Assembly: GCA_965221765.1 (NCBI GenBank)
Contig: OZ244911.1
Coordinates: forward strand, 1,984,001 to 2,048,000
Reading direction: 5' to 3'
Length of the DNA stretch: 64,000 nt
Source: Bin25 sp965221765
Lineage (GTDB): Bacteria > Bacteroidota > Bacteroidia > Flavobacteriales > Flavobacteriaceae
This document shows, in pieces, positions 45,417 through 54,566 of the stretch. Position 1 is the stretch's first letter, and each line of letters begins with the position of its first letter. The position numbers were made by a program, and so were the translations under genes. The notes under the pieces were generated by a model. It did not search any database. It was not told where the DNA came from and saw only the letters and a list, made by a program, of their open reading frames with translations.

Positions 45417-45479
45417 ATGAAAGGGAAAATTTTAATACATCATCATTTTTTTATCATGTCAAGCGGTTTACAAAATTGA
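45417..45479 (+). CDS. hisL: His operon leader peptide with three histidine codons
   Basis: A 20-residue frame, MKGKILIHHHFFIMSSGLQN, placed directly between promoter and attenuator. Three CAT codons in a row would stall the ribosome when charged tRNA-His is scarce. Its 3' part covers the first arm of the antiterminator (45457-45466), as expected for classical attenuation. Length and position fit; expression is inferred. Confidence 0.8.
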   Translation: MKGKILIHHHFFIMSSGLQN

Positions 45480-45534
45480 TACCATTACTCTTGCCAAATA
45501 AACAAATGCCCGCTTGACAATCAGCGGGTTTTTT
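45457..45534 (+). promoter_or_regulatory. His operon attenuator (antiterminator and terminator)
   Basis: TGTCAAGCGG (45457-45466) is the exact complement of CCGCTTGACA (45510-45519) and would form the antiterminator. CCCGCT (45509-45514) also pairs with AGCGGG (45523-45528) to make a terminator stem followed by six T. The two structures exclude each other. Confidence 0.85.
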
Positions 45535-45544
45535 ATTTAATCAT

Positions 45545-46396
45545 ATGATCAACATAGCTATACAAAAATCAGGAAGACTACATGAAGGGTCCATCGAACT
45601 TTTAAAAAAATGTGGAATTGACCTTATCAGTGGGCAAAGCCAATTAAAAGTGAGAGCTCATGGATTTGAACTCAATGCATTTTACCTCAGAAATAGCGAT
45701 ATCCCCCAATACGTTCGAGATGGGGTAGTAGATATTGGTATTATTGGTAGTAACCTATTAGCCGAAAAAGGAAATGACATTGAAATCATCAGTCCATTAA
45801 ATTTTGCTAGATGTCGAGTTTCGGTTGCCATCCCAGAATCTAAAGAATTCAAAGGGATCTCAGATTTAGAAGGGTTGAAAATCGCTACTTCATACCCCAA
45901 TACACTAAAAGCATTTCTAAATAAAAACAACATATCAGCTCATTTGCATATCATTAATGGCTCTGTAGAAATCGCTCCAAATATTGGTCTTTCTGATGCC
46001 ATTTGTGATATTGTTTCTAGTGGTAGCACCTTGTTTATGAATAATCTTAAAGAAGTGGCGACAATATTGAATTCTCAAGCTGTTATGGTGAAATCCCCCC
46101 AATTAACGACCGCAAAAAAAGATTTAGTCGACAAACTAAACTTTAGAATTCAGACCGTATTAAAGGCAGATCGTTACCGCTATATTTTGTGTAACGTACC
46201 TGATGAAAAAATCCAAAGGGTCAGTTCCTTATTACCAGTATTAAAAAGCCCTACAGTCCTGCCTCTACTCAGAAAAGGATGGAGTTCACTTCACTCCGTA
46301 ATCGATAAAGAAGATTTTTGGAATGTCATAGATCAAATTAAAGAAGCTGGAGCAGAAGATATCTTAATTTGTCCCATTGAAAAAATGGTTCGATAA
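45545..46396 (+). CDS. hisG: ATP phosphoribosyltransferase (long form)
   Basis: 283 residues, first step of histidine synthesis, joining ATP and PRPP. Catalytic-domain motifs include IAIQKSGRLHEGSIELLKKC at the start, VDIGIIGSNLLAEKG, KIATSYPNTLKAFLNKN and the PRPP loop DAICDIVSSGSTLFMN (about 151-166). The C-terminal ACT-like regulatory domain (about 210-283, SPTVLPLLRKGWSSLHSV) shows the long, self-contained form that is feedback inhibited by histidine. It is first in the operon, 10 bases after the attenuator's T run, and overlaps hisD by one base. Confidence 0.96.
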   Translation: MINIAIQKSGRLHEGSIELLKKCGIDLISGQSQLKVRAHGFELNAFYLRNSDIPQYVRDGVVDIGIIGSNLLAEKGNDIEIISPLNFARCRVSVAIPESKEFKGISDLEGLKIATSYPNTLKAFLNKNNISAHLHIINGSVEIAPNIGLSDAICDIVSSGSTLFMNNLKEVATILNSQAVMVKSPQLTTAKKDLVDKLNFRIQTVLKADRYRYILCNVPDEKIQRVSSLLPVLKSPTVLPLLRKGWSSLHSVIDKEDFWNVIDQIKEAGAEDILICPIEKMVR

Positions 46397-47700
46397 TGAG
46401 ACGTTATAACAACCCATCAAAAAATAAGTGGAAAGGCCTTTGTCAAAGACCATTAGTTCAATTTGATATCATTCAAAGCCGTGTGAAAGATATCTTTGAT
46501 GAAATAAAAAAAAATGGCGATCAAGCCATTAAAGAATACACAAAAAAATTTGATGGGGTTGTCTTGGATAGCATTGAAGTCACTCAAGATGAAATCAAAC
46601 AAGCATCTGATTATATTTCCAATGAACTGAAAAATGCCATTGATTTGGCAAAATCAAATATTACCAAATTTCATAGTGCACAACGTAATAATGCAATTCA
46701 TAAGATAACCATAACACAAGGTGTCAATTGTTGGTTAGAATATCGACCCATAGAAAAGGTTGGTATTTACGTACCTGGTGGAAGTGCTCCTTTATTTTCT
46801 ACAGTCATAATGCTTGCCATTCCAGCAACAATTGCTGGTTGTAATGAAATTGTGTTATGCTCTCCACCGAATCAAAATGGCGACTTAGCAGATGTCATAC
46901 TCCATGCAGCATCCTGCTGTGGTATTCATAAGATCTATAAAGTAGGGGGAGGACAAGCCATTGCCTCAATGGCTCTTGGAACTGAAACCATACCAAAGGT
47001 CGATAAAGTTTTTGGACCAGGTAATCAATACGTTACGGCAGCAAAACAGTATCTTAATCATTATCAAGTGGCCTTTGATCTTCCCGCAGGCCCTAGTGAA
47101 GTGCTTATCATAGCAGATCAGCATGCCAATCCAATATTTATAGCTTCTGACTTGTTGGCTCAAGCTGAACATGGCAATGATAGTCAAGTGGTATTGTTAT
47201 CTGATGATCTTCATCTAATCGAAACCGTCTTAGAAGAAGTTGAAAAACAGACACAATATCTCAGTCGAAAAGACATCATTAAAGAATCACTAAAAAATGG
47301 AATGGCTATCTATTTTTCAGATATGAGTGATGCTATTGAATTTTCGAATACCTATGCCCCCGAGCATTTGATTATCGCTACCGAAAATGTAGATTCTTTA
47401 TGCCAGAAAATCACCAATGCCGGTTCTGTATTTATCGGTCTTTACTCTCCTGAAAGCATTGGCGATTATGCCTCTGGTACAAATCATACCTTACCAACCA
47501 ATGGATGGGCAAGACAATGCAGTGGGGTAACAGTCCAAAGTTTTCAAAAGACCATTAGTTTTCAAAAAATTTCAGAAAAAGGATTAAGCAGTATTGGACC
47601 ATCAGTAGAATTATTAGCTGATGCTGAAGGTTTAGATGCTCATAAAAATGCAGTTTCAATCCGATTAAATAGTATTCAACGCAAAAGTTTGATACCATGA
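46396..47700 (+). CDS. hisD: Histidinol dehydrogenase
   Basis: 434 residues. It oxidises histidinol to histidine in two NAD-dependent steps with a zinc ion. Blocks include VGIYVPGGSAPLFSTVIMLA (about 122-141), KVFGPGNQYVTAAKQYL, DLPAGPSEVLIIADQHANP, LLAQAEHGNDSQVVLLS (zinc-binding H, Q), TYAPEHLIIAT and the late zinc ligands in LADAEGLDAHKNAV. It starts on the last base of the hisG stop and overlaps hisC by four bases. Confidence 0.97.
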   Translation: MRRYNNPSKNKWKGLCQRPLVQFDIIQSRVKDIFDEIKKNGDQAIKEYTKKFDGVVLDSIEVTQDEIKQASDYISNELKNAIDLAKSNITKFHSAQRNNAIHKITITQGVNCWLEYRPIEKVGIYVPGGSAPLFSTVIMLAIPATIAGCNEIVLCSPPNQNGDLADVILHAASCCGIHKIYKVGGGQAIASMALGTETIPKVDKVFGPGNQYVTAAKQYLNHYQVAFDLPAGPSEVLIIADQHANPIFIASDLLAQAEHGNDSQVVLLSDDLHLIETVLEEVEKQTQYLSRKDIIKESLKNGMAIYFSDMSDAIEFSNTYAPEHLIIATENVDSLCQKITNAGSVFIGLYSPESIGDYASGTNHTLPTNGWARQCSGVTVQSFQKTISFQKISEKGLSSIGPSVELLADAEGLDAHKNAVSIRLNSIQRKSLIP

Positions 47701-48743
47701 AAGAAAGTGAAATTTTAAATCTGGTACCAGATAATATCAAAGATTTGCAACCTTATCAATCGGCTCGTCATGAATTTGAAAGATCAAATCCATCGACAAT
47801 CTTTTTGGATGCTAATGAAAATCCTTTTGGACAGCACAATCGATATCCTGACCCGATTCATCGTGATTTGAGAAAAACGCTTGCAAAACTTTCGAAGGTT
47901 TCTCCAAATCAAATCATCATTGGAAATGGTAGTGGCGAAATTTTACATTGGCTGAGTTTGGCTTTTTGTAGTCCTAAAACAGATGGTATTATTACCATGC
48001 CGCCCACATTTTCTTTATTTGGGCTATTGGCTCAAATGCTCGATTTAATACATGTTCAAGTCCCCTTAACCAACGATGATTTTCAATTAGATGTTAAAAG
48101 CATATTATCTAAAGGTCAAGAATCTAATTCTAAAATTATTTTTATTACCACGCCAAATAACCCGACTGGAAATAGTTTTAAGGCAAAAGATATAAAGCAT
48201 ATTTTATTGAAATTTAAGGGATTAGTAGTCCTAGATGAAGCCTATGTTGAATTCACAAATCAACCTTCATTTGTGTCTTATCTTGATGAATTTCCTTCAT
48301 TGGTTGTCGTTAGGACTTTTTCCAAAGGACAAGGTTTAGCAAGTTCTAGAATCGGTGTGGCTTTTGCCAATTCCAAAATCATTGAAGTGCTAAACAAAGT
48401 CAAACCCCCATACAATATCAGTACAGAAAATCAAACGATTGGCATTCATCGGTTAAATAATCAACAAGAAATTGATTTTCAAGTAAAACAGATTTTACAA
48501 CAGAAAACATGGTTAATCAATCAATTAAACCATATTGATGTGATTCAAAAAGTATATCCAAGTGATGCTAATTTTGTTATGATTAAAACCTATGATGCTG
48601 AGAAGCTTTACCATCAATTGATTGAAAGAGGAATCGTCGTTAGAAATACATCGGGATATTTAAATTGTGAAAACACATTGCGAATAACCATAGGTGCTGA
48701 AATAGAAAATCAATTATTGATAAAAGCGTTAAAGTCATTATAA
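47697..48743 (+). CDS. hisC: Histidinol-phosphate aminotransferase
   Basis: 348 residues, PLP-dependent fold type I. It converts imidazole-acetol phosphate to histidinol phosphate with glutamate. The order is: LDANENPFGQHNRYPDP (about 38-54), IIGNGSGEILHWL, TTPNNPTGNSF, VLDEAYVEF, and the lysine that binds PLP in VRTFSKGQGLASSRIGVAF (about 202-220). The final LRITIGAEIEN holds the substrate-binding arginine. It is in frame order after hisD with an ATGA overlap. Confidence 0.95.
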   Translation: MKESEILNLVPDNIKDLQPYQSARHEFERSNPSTIFLDANENPFGQHNRYPDPIHRDLRKTLAKLSKVSPNQIIIGNGSGEILHWLSLAFCSPKTDGIITMPPTFSLFGLLAQMLDLIHVQVPLTNDDFQLDVKSILSKGQESNSKIIFITTPNNPTGNSFKAKDIKHILLKFKGLVVLDEAYVEFTNQPSFVSYLDEFPSLVVVRTFSKGQGLASSRIGVAFANSKIIEVLNKVKPPYNISTENQTIGIHRLNNQQEIDFQVKQILQQKTWLINQLNHIDVIQKVYPSDANFVMIKTYDAEKLYHQLIERGIVVRNTSGYLNCENTLRITIGAEIENQLLIKALKSL

Positions 48744-48749
48744 AATATC

Positions 48750-49880
48750 ATGAAAAAAGTATTATTTATCGATCGCGATGGGACTTTAATTGTCGAACCA
48801 GGTGATCAACAAGTCGATCGATGGGAAAAATTTGAATTTTATCCAGGGGTTCTTCAATATCTGTCTCGTATTGCTTCTGAATTAGATTATGAAATTGTCA
48901 TGGTTACGAATCAGGATGGATTGGGAACGGATCAACATCCAGAAGAAAATTTTTGGCCACTTCAAAATTTTATCATTCGGACTCTGACTAGCCAACATAT
49001 TTATTTTTCAGAAATCTTTATTGATCGCACTTATCCAGAAGATCAAAAAGATACTAGAAAGCCAGGTACTGGCATGCTAACACAGTACATCAATAACTCT
49101 GACTATGATTTGTCAAGGTCTTTTGTTATTGGAGATCGATATACCGATATGGAATTGGCGTACAATTTAAAGGCTCAAGGTATTTTTTTGAATAATAATC
49201 CGCATTTAGGAACCGATGAAACAACCGTAGATGATCTAGAATCTGTTATTTGTTTAACGACTAAAAATTGGAAATTTATTTATCAATATTTAAAATCCAT
49301 CGAGCGTACCGTTAGTCTGACTAGAAAAACAACTGAAACCAATATCAAATTACAACTGAGTTTAGATGGAATTGGAAATTGTCAGATCGATACTGGTATT
49401 GGGTTTTTTGATCATATGCTAGCTCAATTATCACGACACGGTCAAGTGGATATCAAACTACATGTTGAAGGCGACTTACATGTCGATGAACACCACACCA
49501 TTGAAGATACTGCTATTATTTTAGGAGAAGGATTTTCTAAAGCATTAGGAAGTAAAATCGGCATTGAACGGTACGGATTTTGTTTACCCATGGATGATTC
49601 TTTAGCCCAAGTAGCCATAGATTTTGGTGGAAGGAGTTGGCTAGAGTGGGATGTTGAATTCAAAAGAGAAAAAATAGGACAAATGCCCACCGAAATGTTT
49701 AAGCATTTTTTTAAATCATTTTGTGATGGTGCAAAATCCAATGTAAATATCAAAGCTTCTGGAGAGAACGAACATCATAAAATTGAAGCCATTTATAAGG
49801 CTTTTGCAAAATCGATTAAGATGGCCATCAATAGAAATCTAGATTCGTCTGAAATCCCAACAACCAAAGGAACATTATAA
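48750..49880 (+). CDS. hisB: Bifunctional histidinol-phosphatase / imidazoleglycerol-phosphate dehydratase
   Basis: 376 residues. The N-terminal HAD-type phosphatase (about 1-165) begins VLFIDRDGTLIVEPGDQQ and contains VTNQDGLGTDQHP and FVIGDRYTDMELA. The dehydratase (about 185-376) has GIGFFDHMLAQLSRHG, VDEHHTIEDTAIILGEGF (metal-binding HH) and ENEHHKIEAIYKAFAKS. The two reactions are steps 6 and 8 of the pathway. The fusion is shared by enterobacteria and Bacteroidota. Confidence 0.97.
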   Translation: MKKVLFIDRDGTLIVEPGDQQVDRWEKFEFYPGVLQYLSRIASELDYEIVMVTNQDGLGTDQHPEENFWPLQNFIIRTLTSQHIYFSEIFIDRTYPEDQKDTRKPGTGMLTQYINNSDYDLSRSFVIGDRYTDMELAYNLKAQGIFLNNNPHLGTDETTVDDLESVICLTTKNWKFIYQYLKSIERTVSLTRKTTETNIKLQLSLDGIGNCQIDTGIGFFDHMLAQLSRHGQVDIKLHVEGDLHVDEHHTIEDTAIILGEGFSKALGSKIGIERYGFCLPMDDSLAQVAIDFGGRSWLEWDVEFKREKIGQMPTEMFKHFFKSFCDGAKSNVNIKASGENEHHKIEAIYKAFAKSIKMAINRNLDSSEIPTTKGTL

Positions 49881-49882
49881 CT

Positions 49883-50464
49883 ATGAAAGTAGTCATTGTC
49901 GATTATGGCGTCGGTAATATCCAAAGTTTAAAATATGCTATTGAACGACTAGGTTACAAAGCTCATTTAACTAGTAATTCAGATGAAATTTTAAGTGCTA
50001 ACAAAGTGTTTTTTCCAGGAGTGGGAGAGGCTAAAAATGCCATGGCTATGTTAAAAGAAAAAGAACTCGACTTTATCCTAAAACAATTAAAAGTACCAAC
50101 CCTCGGTATTTGTCTTGGGATGCAGTTGATGTGCCAACAATCTGAAGAAGGCAATACTCAAGGTTTGGGTTTATTACCTTGTATAGTCAAGCGATTTAAA
50201 AATGATCTGAAGGTTCCTCAAATTGGATGGAATAATTTCGATTGGGTGAAAGGTCCGTTATTTAAATCGATTGACTACAAAGAATATATGTATTCGGTAC
50301 ATAGTTATTATGTACCGTTGGGGGATTGGACCATAGCCCAATCGGGTTATGGTATTAATTACACATCGGCTATTCAAGTAGATAACTTTTTTGGGGTACA
50401 ATTTCATCCAGAAAAAAGTAGTTTTTCGGGAAGTCGATTATTATTGAATTTTTTAAAGCTTTAA
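49883..50464 (+). CDS. hisH: Imidazole glycerol phosphate synthase, glutaminase subunit
   Basis: 193 residues, class I glutamine amidotransferase that feeds ammonia to HisF. The start VVIVDYGVGNIQSLKYAIE is typical. The nucleophile cysteine is in LGICLGMQLMCQQSEEG (about 77-93) and the His-Glu pair in FGVQFHPEKSS (about 172-182). It lies two bases after hisB and two before hisA. Confidence 0.96.
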   Translation: MKVVIVDYGVGNIQSLKYAIERLGYKAHLTSNSDEILSANKVFFPGVGEAKNAMAMLKEKELDFILKQLKVPTLGICLGMQLMCQQSEEGNTQGLGLLPCIVKRFKNDLKVPQIGWNNFDWVKGPLFKSIDYKEYMYSVHSYYVPLGDWTIAQSGYGINYTSAIQVDNFFGVQFHPEKSSFSGSRLLLNFLKL

Positions 50465-50466
50465 CC

Positions 50467-51189
50467 ATGCGATTGATTCCAGCCATTGATATCATTGAAG
50501 GAAAATGTGTGCGATTAACTCAGGGGCAATACAATACAGTAAAAGTCTATCATGATGATCCATTAGAGGTCGCTCTTGAATTTGAAAATCATGGCATCGA
50601 TTACTTACACCTCATCGATTTAGAAGGCGCTAAAGAAACAAAGAGTATTAATATCAATGTTTTAGAAAAATTAGCCAATAGAACAAATCTAAAAATTGAT
50701 TTTGGCGGTGGTATGAAATCCAAAGAAAGTATTATTCGAGCTTTTTCTGCTGGGGCTAATCAAGTCACTTTAGGAAGTTTGGCGGTGAAAAACCAAGAAT
50801 TGGTTAAAGAGTGTTTGAAAGAATATGGCAGCCAAAAAATTATCGTCGGAGCGGATTACAAACAGGGAAAGATAGCCATCAATGGTTGGATTGAAAACAC
50901 TGAAGAATCTATTTTATCATTCATTTATAAATGGACAGAATACAAAGCTGAAAATTTTATCGTAACCAATATCGATCAGGATGGGACTCTTGGTGGCCCA
51001 GATTTTGATATGTATAAAAACATCATCGAACAATGCAAACTTTTTTTAATAGCATCTGGAGGTATTTCTCATATAGAAGATTTATATCAATTAAAAAATT
51101 TGAGACTTGATGGAGCTATCATTGGAAAAGCATATTATGAAAATCATATCACTATCGATGAAATAGAAGATTTTATTTTATCTAGTTAA
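50467..51189 (+). CDS. hisA: Phosphoribosylformimino-5-aminoimidazole carboxamide ribotide isomerase
   Basis: 240 residues, a TIM barrel that opens the ribose ring by an Amadori rearrangement. The first catalytic aspartate is in LIPAIDIIEGKCVRLTQGQY (residue about 7) and the second in VTNIDQDGTLGGPDFDMY (about 169). Phosphate-binding glycines are DFGGGMKSKES and IASGGISHIEDL. It sits between hisH and hisF. Confidence 0.96.
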   Translation: MRLIPAIDIIEGKCVRLTQGQYNTVKVYHDDPLEVALEFENHGIDYLHLIDLEGAKETKSININVLEKLANRTNLKIDFGGGMKSKESIIRAFSAGANQVTLGSLAVKNQELVKECLKEYGSQKIIVGADYKQGKIAINGWIENTEESILSFIYKWTEYKAENFIVTNIDQDGTLGGPDFDMYKNIIEQCKLFLIASGGISHIEDLYQLKNLRLDGAIIGKAYYENHITIDEIEDFILSS

Positions 51190-51191
51190 TT

Positions 51192-51989
51192 ATGCTCACA
51201 AAAAGAATCATTCCTTGTTTGGATATCAAAGACAACCGAGCGGTTAAGGGTATTAATTTTTTAGATTTAAGAGATGCTGGAGATCCCGTAGAATTGGCAA
51301 CTAGATATGCTCAACAAGGGGCTGATGAATTGGTTTTTTTAGATATTACAGCGACGCATGAAAAGAGAAAGACGTTGGCTCAATTAGTTTTAAAAGTCGC
51401 CCAACAAATCGATATTCCATTTACGGTCGGTGGTGGCATATCTTCTATTGAAGATGTATCAGTTTTACTGCAAAATGGGGCCGATAAGGTTTCAATTAAT
51501 TCAGCAGCCGTTAAAAATCCTCAATTAATCAATAATTTAGTCCATCGATTCGGTAGTCAATGTATTGTGATAGCCGTTGATGCAAAAAAAAATAAAAACC
51601 AATGGAAAGTTCATTTAGTTGGTGGAAAAGTACCAACTCAAGTGGATTTATTTGATTGGATTCTAGAGGCCACAGATCGCGGTGCAGGAGAAATTTTATT
51701 TACTTCGATGGATCATGATGGAACAAAATTAGGTTTTGCTAATGATGTCCTTTCTAAAATTTCAAAGCAAATCAATATCCCTGTGATAGCATCAGGAGGA
51801 GCTGGCACGATCAATCATTTTATTGATGTTTTTCAAAAGGGTAGAGCTGATGCTGCTCTCGCTGCAAGTGTATTTCATTATAATGAAATACCTATTGACT
51901 ATTTAAAAGAAAAATTATCAGATGAAGGTATTCCGATTCGACTAATAAAAGAAAGGAATAAACGTTTTAAAAATGAAAAAGAAGTTTAG
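51192..51989 (+). CDS. hisF: Imidazole glycerol phosphate synthase, cyclase subunit
   Basis: 265 residues, the barrel partner of HisH. It makes imidazole glycerol phosphate and AICAR. The start is TKRIIPCLDIKDNRAVKGIN with the catalytic aspartate at about 11, then DELVFLDITATHEKRKT, PFTVGGGISSIEDV and LFTSMDHDGTKLGF (second aspartate), then VIASGGAGTINHF. Its end overlaps hisIE by 17 bases. Confidence 0.97.
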   Translation: MLTKRIIPCLDIKDNRAVKGINFLDLRDAGDPVELATRYAQQGADELVFLDITATHEKRKTLAQLVLKVAQQIDIPFTVGGGISSIEDVSVLLQNGADKVSINSAAVKNPQLINNLVHRFGSQCIVIAVDAKKNKNQWKVHLVGGKVPTQVDLFDWILEATDRGAGEILFTSMDHDGTKLGFANDVLSKISKQINIPVIASGGAGTINHFIDVFQKGRADAALAASVFHYNEIPIDYLKEKLSDEGIPIRLIKERNKRFKNEKEV

Positions 51990-52602
51990 ATATTTTGATA
52001 TTAATCAAATCGATTACTCAAAAGATATAACGAGATTAATTCCTGCAATTATTCAAGATGATGAAACATTACAAGTTCTAATGCTAGGCTATATGAATTC
52101 AGAGGCCATACAGCAGACCATAAAAATAGGTAAAGTGACTTTTTTTAGTAGAAGTAAACAACGTTTATGGACTAAAGGAGAAGAAAGTGGTAATTTTTTA
52201 AATCTAAAAGATATACGATTGGATTGCGATTGCGATAGCTTATTGATTAAAGCAAATCCTCAAGGACCGACTTGTCATAAGGGAGATGATACTTGTTGGA
52301 ATGAAAAAAATAAAATCACATATGGATTTATTTCACAATTAGAAGATATTATTAAATCTAGATTAATTGAAAAACCCCAGGAAAGTTATATCTCTAGTTT
52401 GGCTCAAAAGGGAATCAATTCGATTGCTCAAAAGCTTGGTGAAGAGGCTAGTGAAACCATCATTGCTTCTATTTCAGAAAGTGATGATCAATTGATAAAT
52501 GAGAGTGCCGACTTGTTATTTCACTTGTTGATTTTACTAAAAAAACGAGATTTGAACTTTCAAGACATAGATTCGGTTTTAAAGAAGAGACACAATAAAT
52601 AA
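51973..52602 (+). CDS. hisIE: Phosphoribosyl-AMP cyclohydrolase / phosphoribosyl-ATP pyrophosphatase
   Basis: 209 residues carrying two early steps of the pathway. The HisI half (about 1-112) includes VTFFSRSKQRLWTKGEESGN and the zinc and magnesium ligands LDCDCDSLLIKANPQGPTCH followed by DDTCW. The HisE half (about 118-209) is the MazG-like helical fold with LGEEASETIIASIS and ESADLLFHLLILL. It is last in the operon; 15 bases separate it from the next gene. Confidence 0.95.
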   Translation: MKKKFRYFDINQIDYSKDITRLIPAIIQDDETLQVLMLGYMNSEAIQQTIKIGKVTFFSRSKQRLWTKGEESGNFLNLKDIRLDCDCDSLLIKANPQGPTCHKGDDTCWNEKNKITYGFISQLEDIIKSRLIEKPQESYISSLAQKGINSIAQKLGEEASETIIASISESDDQLINESADLLFHLLILLKKRDLNFQDIDSVLKKRHNK

Positions 52603-52617
52603 TAACATAAACACAAT

Positions 52618-54396
52618 ATGAAACATCGAATGAATAAATCATTTTTGCTCCTTGGCATTGCATTGGTTGTACCAATAAGCTGTCAAAGTCCTGGCAAAAG
52701 CTCAGAAAATTTTGATATTCTTTTAGAAAATTACTATCAAGATCATTTAGCGTTGTATATGTTGAATGCGACTTATTTAGGAGATCATCGATATAATGAT
52801 AGTTTACCCAATTACCTATCAAAATCTTTTGAGGAAAAACAAAGACAATTCTATAGAGATTATAATAGAAAGTTAAATCGATTTTCAGAAAAAGATTTAA
52901 CTCCTGAACAAATTTTGAGCAAACAAATTTTACAATGGGAAATAGACATTCAAACTGAATCTTTTCAATTTGAAAAAGATTTGATGCCTATTGACCAAAT
53001 GTGGAGTTTAAATTTAGATATTGGTCAATTAGGAAGTGGTGGTGGAGCTCAACCTTTCAATACTCTTGAAGACTACAGAAATTGGCTTTCACGATTAGAT
53101 GATTTTAAAGAATGGTTACTTTCAGCAAAAGTTAAAATGAAAGAAGGAATAAAAAAAGGAATTGTTTTACCCAAATCTTTAATCCAAAAAGTATTGCCTC
53201 AACTTGAGTCAGTGGCTGTTAATGATTTATCAAAAAACATCTTTTGGGGGCCCCTTAATGAACAACCAGAAACCATCGAAAATAGAGAATGGCATGATTT
53301 AGGCTATGATTATGCGATTTTAATTGTTGATGAATTGAATCCGATTATCATAGATCTTCATGAATTTATGGCTACAGAATATTTAGAGGCCAGTAGAGAA
53401 ACTAGTGGGTATGGTGATTTACCTGGAATGGAAGGATATTATGATCATGCCATCAAATATTATACGACTACTTCCATGAGTGCTGATGAGATTCATGAAT
53501 TAGGGATTCAGGAAGTGGCTCGAATACAAAATGAAATGAAAAAAGTCATGGAAGAAGTTGGTTTTAGAGGAACCCTCAATGAGTTTTTTGAACATGTCAA
53601 AACAAATCCAGCATTAATGCCATTCGATGATCCACAGCAAGTGATTAATCATTTTAATGATATCCATCAAAAAGTAATTCCCCATGTTGAAAATCTTTTT
53701 GATATGATACCAAAAACACCTTTTGAAATCAAGCGAGTCGAAGCCTTTAGAGAAAAATCAGCATCCGCTCATTATATTCCTGGGACCCCCGATGGTAGCA
53801 GACCGGGTATATTTTATGTGCCAATACAGGATGTTACGAGTTATAATATTTTTTCTGATGAAAGTCTGTTTTTACATGAAGCTATTCCTGGGCATCATTT
53901 TCAGATTTCTTTACAACAAGAAAATCCTGAATTACCCTCTTTTAGAAAAGGCATTACATGGTATAGTGTCTATGGAGAAGGATGGGCATTATATACTGAA
54001 TCACTGGGTAAAAAATTAGGACTTTATACCGATCCGTATCAATATTTTGGAATGTTGAGTGCAGAAATACATCGAGCCATTCGACTAGTAGTGGATACTG
54101 GTTTGCATGCTAAAGGTTGGTCTAGAGAAAAAGCCATCCAATATAGCATGGAAAACCAAGCCGAATCGGAAGAGTTTATCACCTCAGAAATCGAACGTTA
54201 TATGGCCAATCCAGGTCAAGCCTTATCGTATAAAATTGGAGAATTAAAAATTCAAGAGCTACGAGATACTGCAAAAGAAACTATGGGAGAAAGTTTTGAT
54301 ATTCGTGAATTTCATAATAAGATTTTAGAATCAGGAAATATACCTTTGGCTTTGTTGGAAGAAAAAATAAATGCTTGGATAAATCAAGCGGAGTAG
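52618..54396 (+). CDS. DUF885 family lipoprotein, probable metalloprotein
   Basis: 592 residues. It starts MKHRMNKSFLLLGIALVVPI, with a lipobox-like PISCQS (cysteine at about 22), so it is probably lipid-anchored in the periplasm. The family signature LFLHEAIPGHHFQISLQQEN (about 417-436) resembles a zinc-peptidase motif (HExxxGH). Other conserved blocks are GYGDLPGMEGYYDHAIKYYT, YGEGWALYTESLGKKLG and YMANPGQALSYKIGELKI. DUF885 proteins look like peptidases, but few have been characterised. No operon partner is clear. Confidence 0.85.
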   Translation: MKHRMNKSFLLLGIALVVPISCQSPGKSSENFDILLENYYQDHLALYMLNATYLGDHRYNDSLPNYLSKSFEEKQRQFYRDYNRKLNRFSEKDLTPEQILSKQILQWEIDIQTESFQFEKDLMPIDQMWSLNLDIGQLGSGGGAQPFNTLEDYRNWLSRLDDFKEWLLSAKVKMKEGIKKGIVLPKSLIQKVLPQLESVAVNDLSKNIFWGPLNEQPETIENREWHDLGYDYAILIVDELNPIIIDLHEFMATEYLEASRETSGYGDLPGMEGYYDHAIKYYTTTSMSADEIHELGIQEVARIQNEMKKVMEEVGFRGTLNEFFEHVKTNPALMPFDDPQQVINHFNDIHQKVIPHVENLFDMIPKTPFEIKRVEAFREKSASAHYIPGTPDGSRPGIFYVPIQDVTSYNIFSDESLFLHEAIPGHHFQISLQQENPELPSFRKGITWYSVYGEGWALYTESLGKKLGLYTDPYQYFGMLSAEIHRAIRLVVDTGLHAKGWSREKAIQYSMENQAESEEFITSEIERYMANPGQALSYKIGELKIQELRDTAKETMGESFDIREFHNKILESGNIPLALLEEKINAWINQAE

Positions 54397-54566
54397 CCTA
54401 AAACTTTGACATGAAGGCTATTTTTACTTTAATCAAATGACATAATTATTTGTATAACAACTAATTAAAAATCATTTTAATGAAAAATGATTGTTCAATA
54501 TCCATCATTAATTTTTGATGCAACAACTTTATGGACAGACCTATATAACTTGATTAGCCTTATAAA

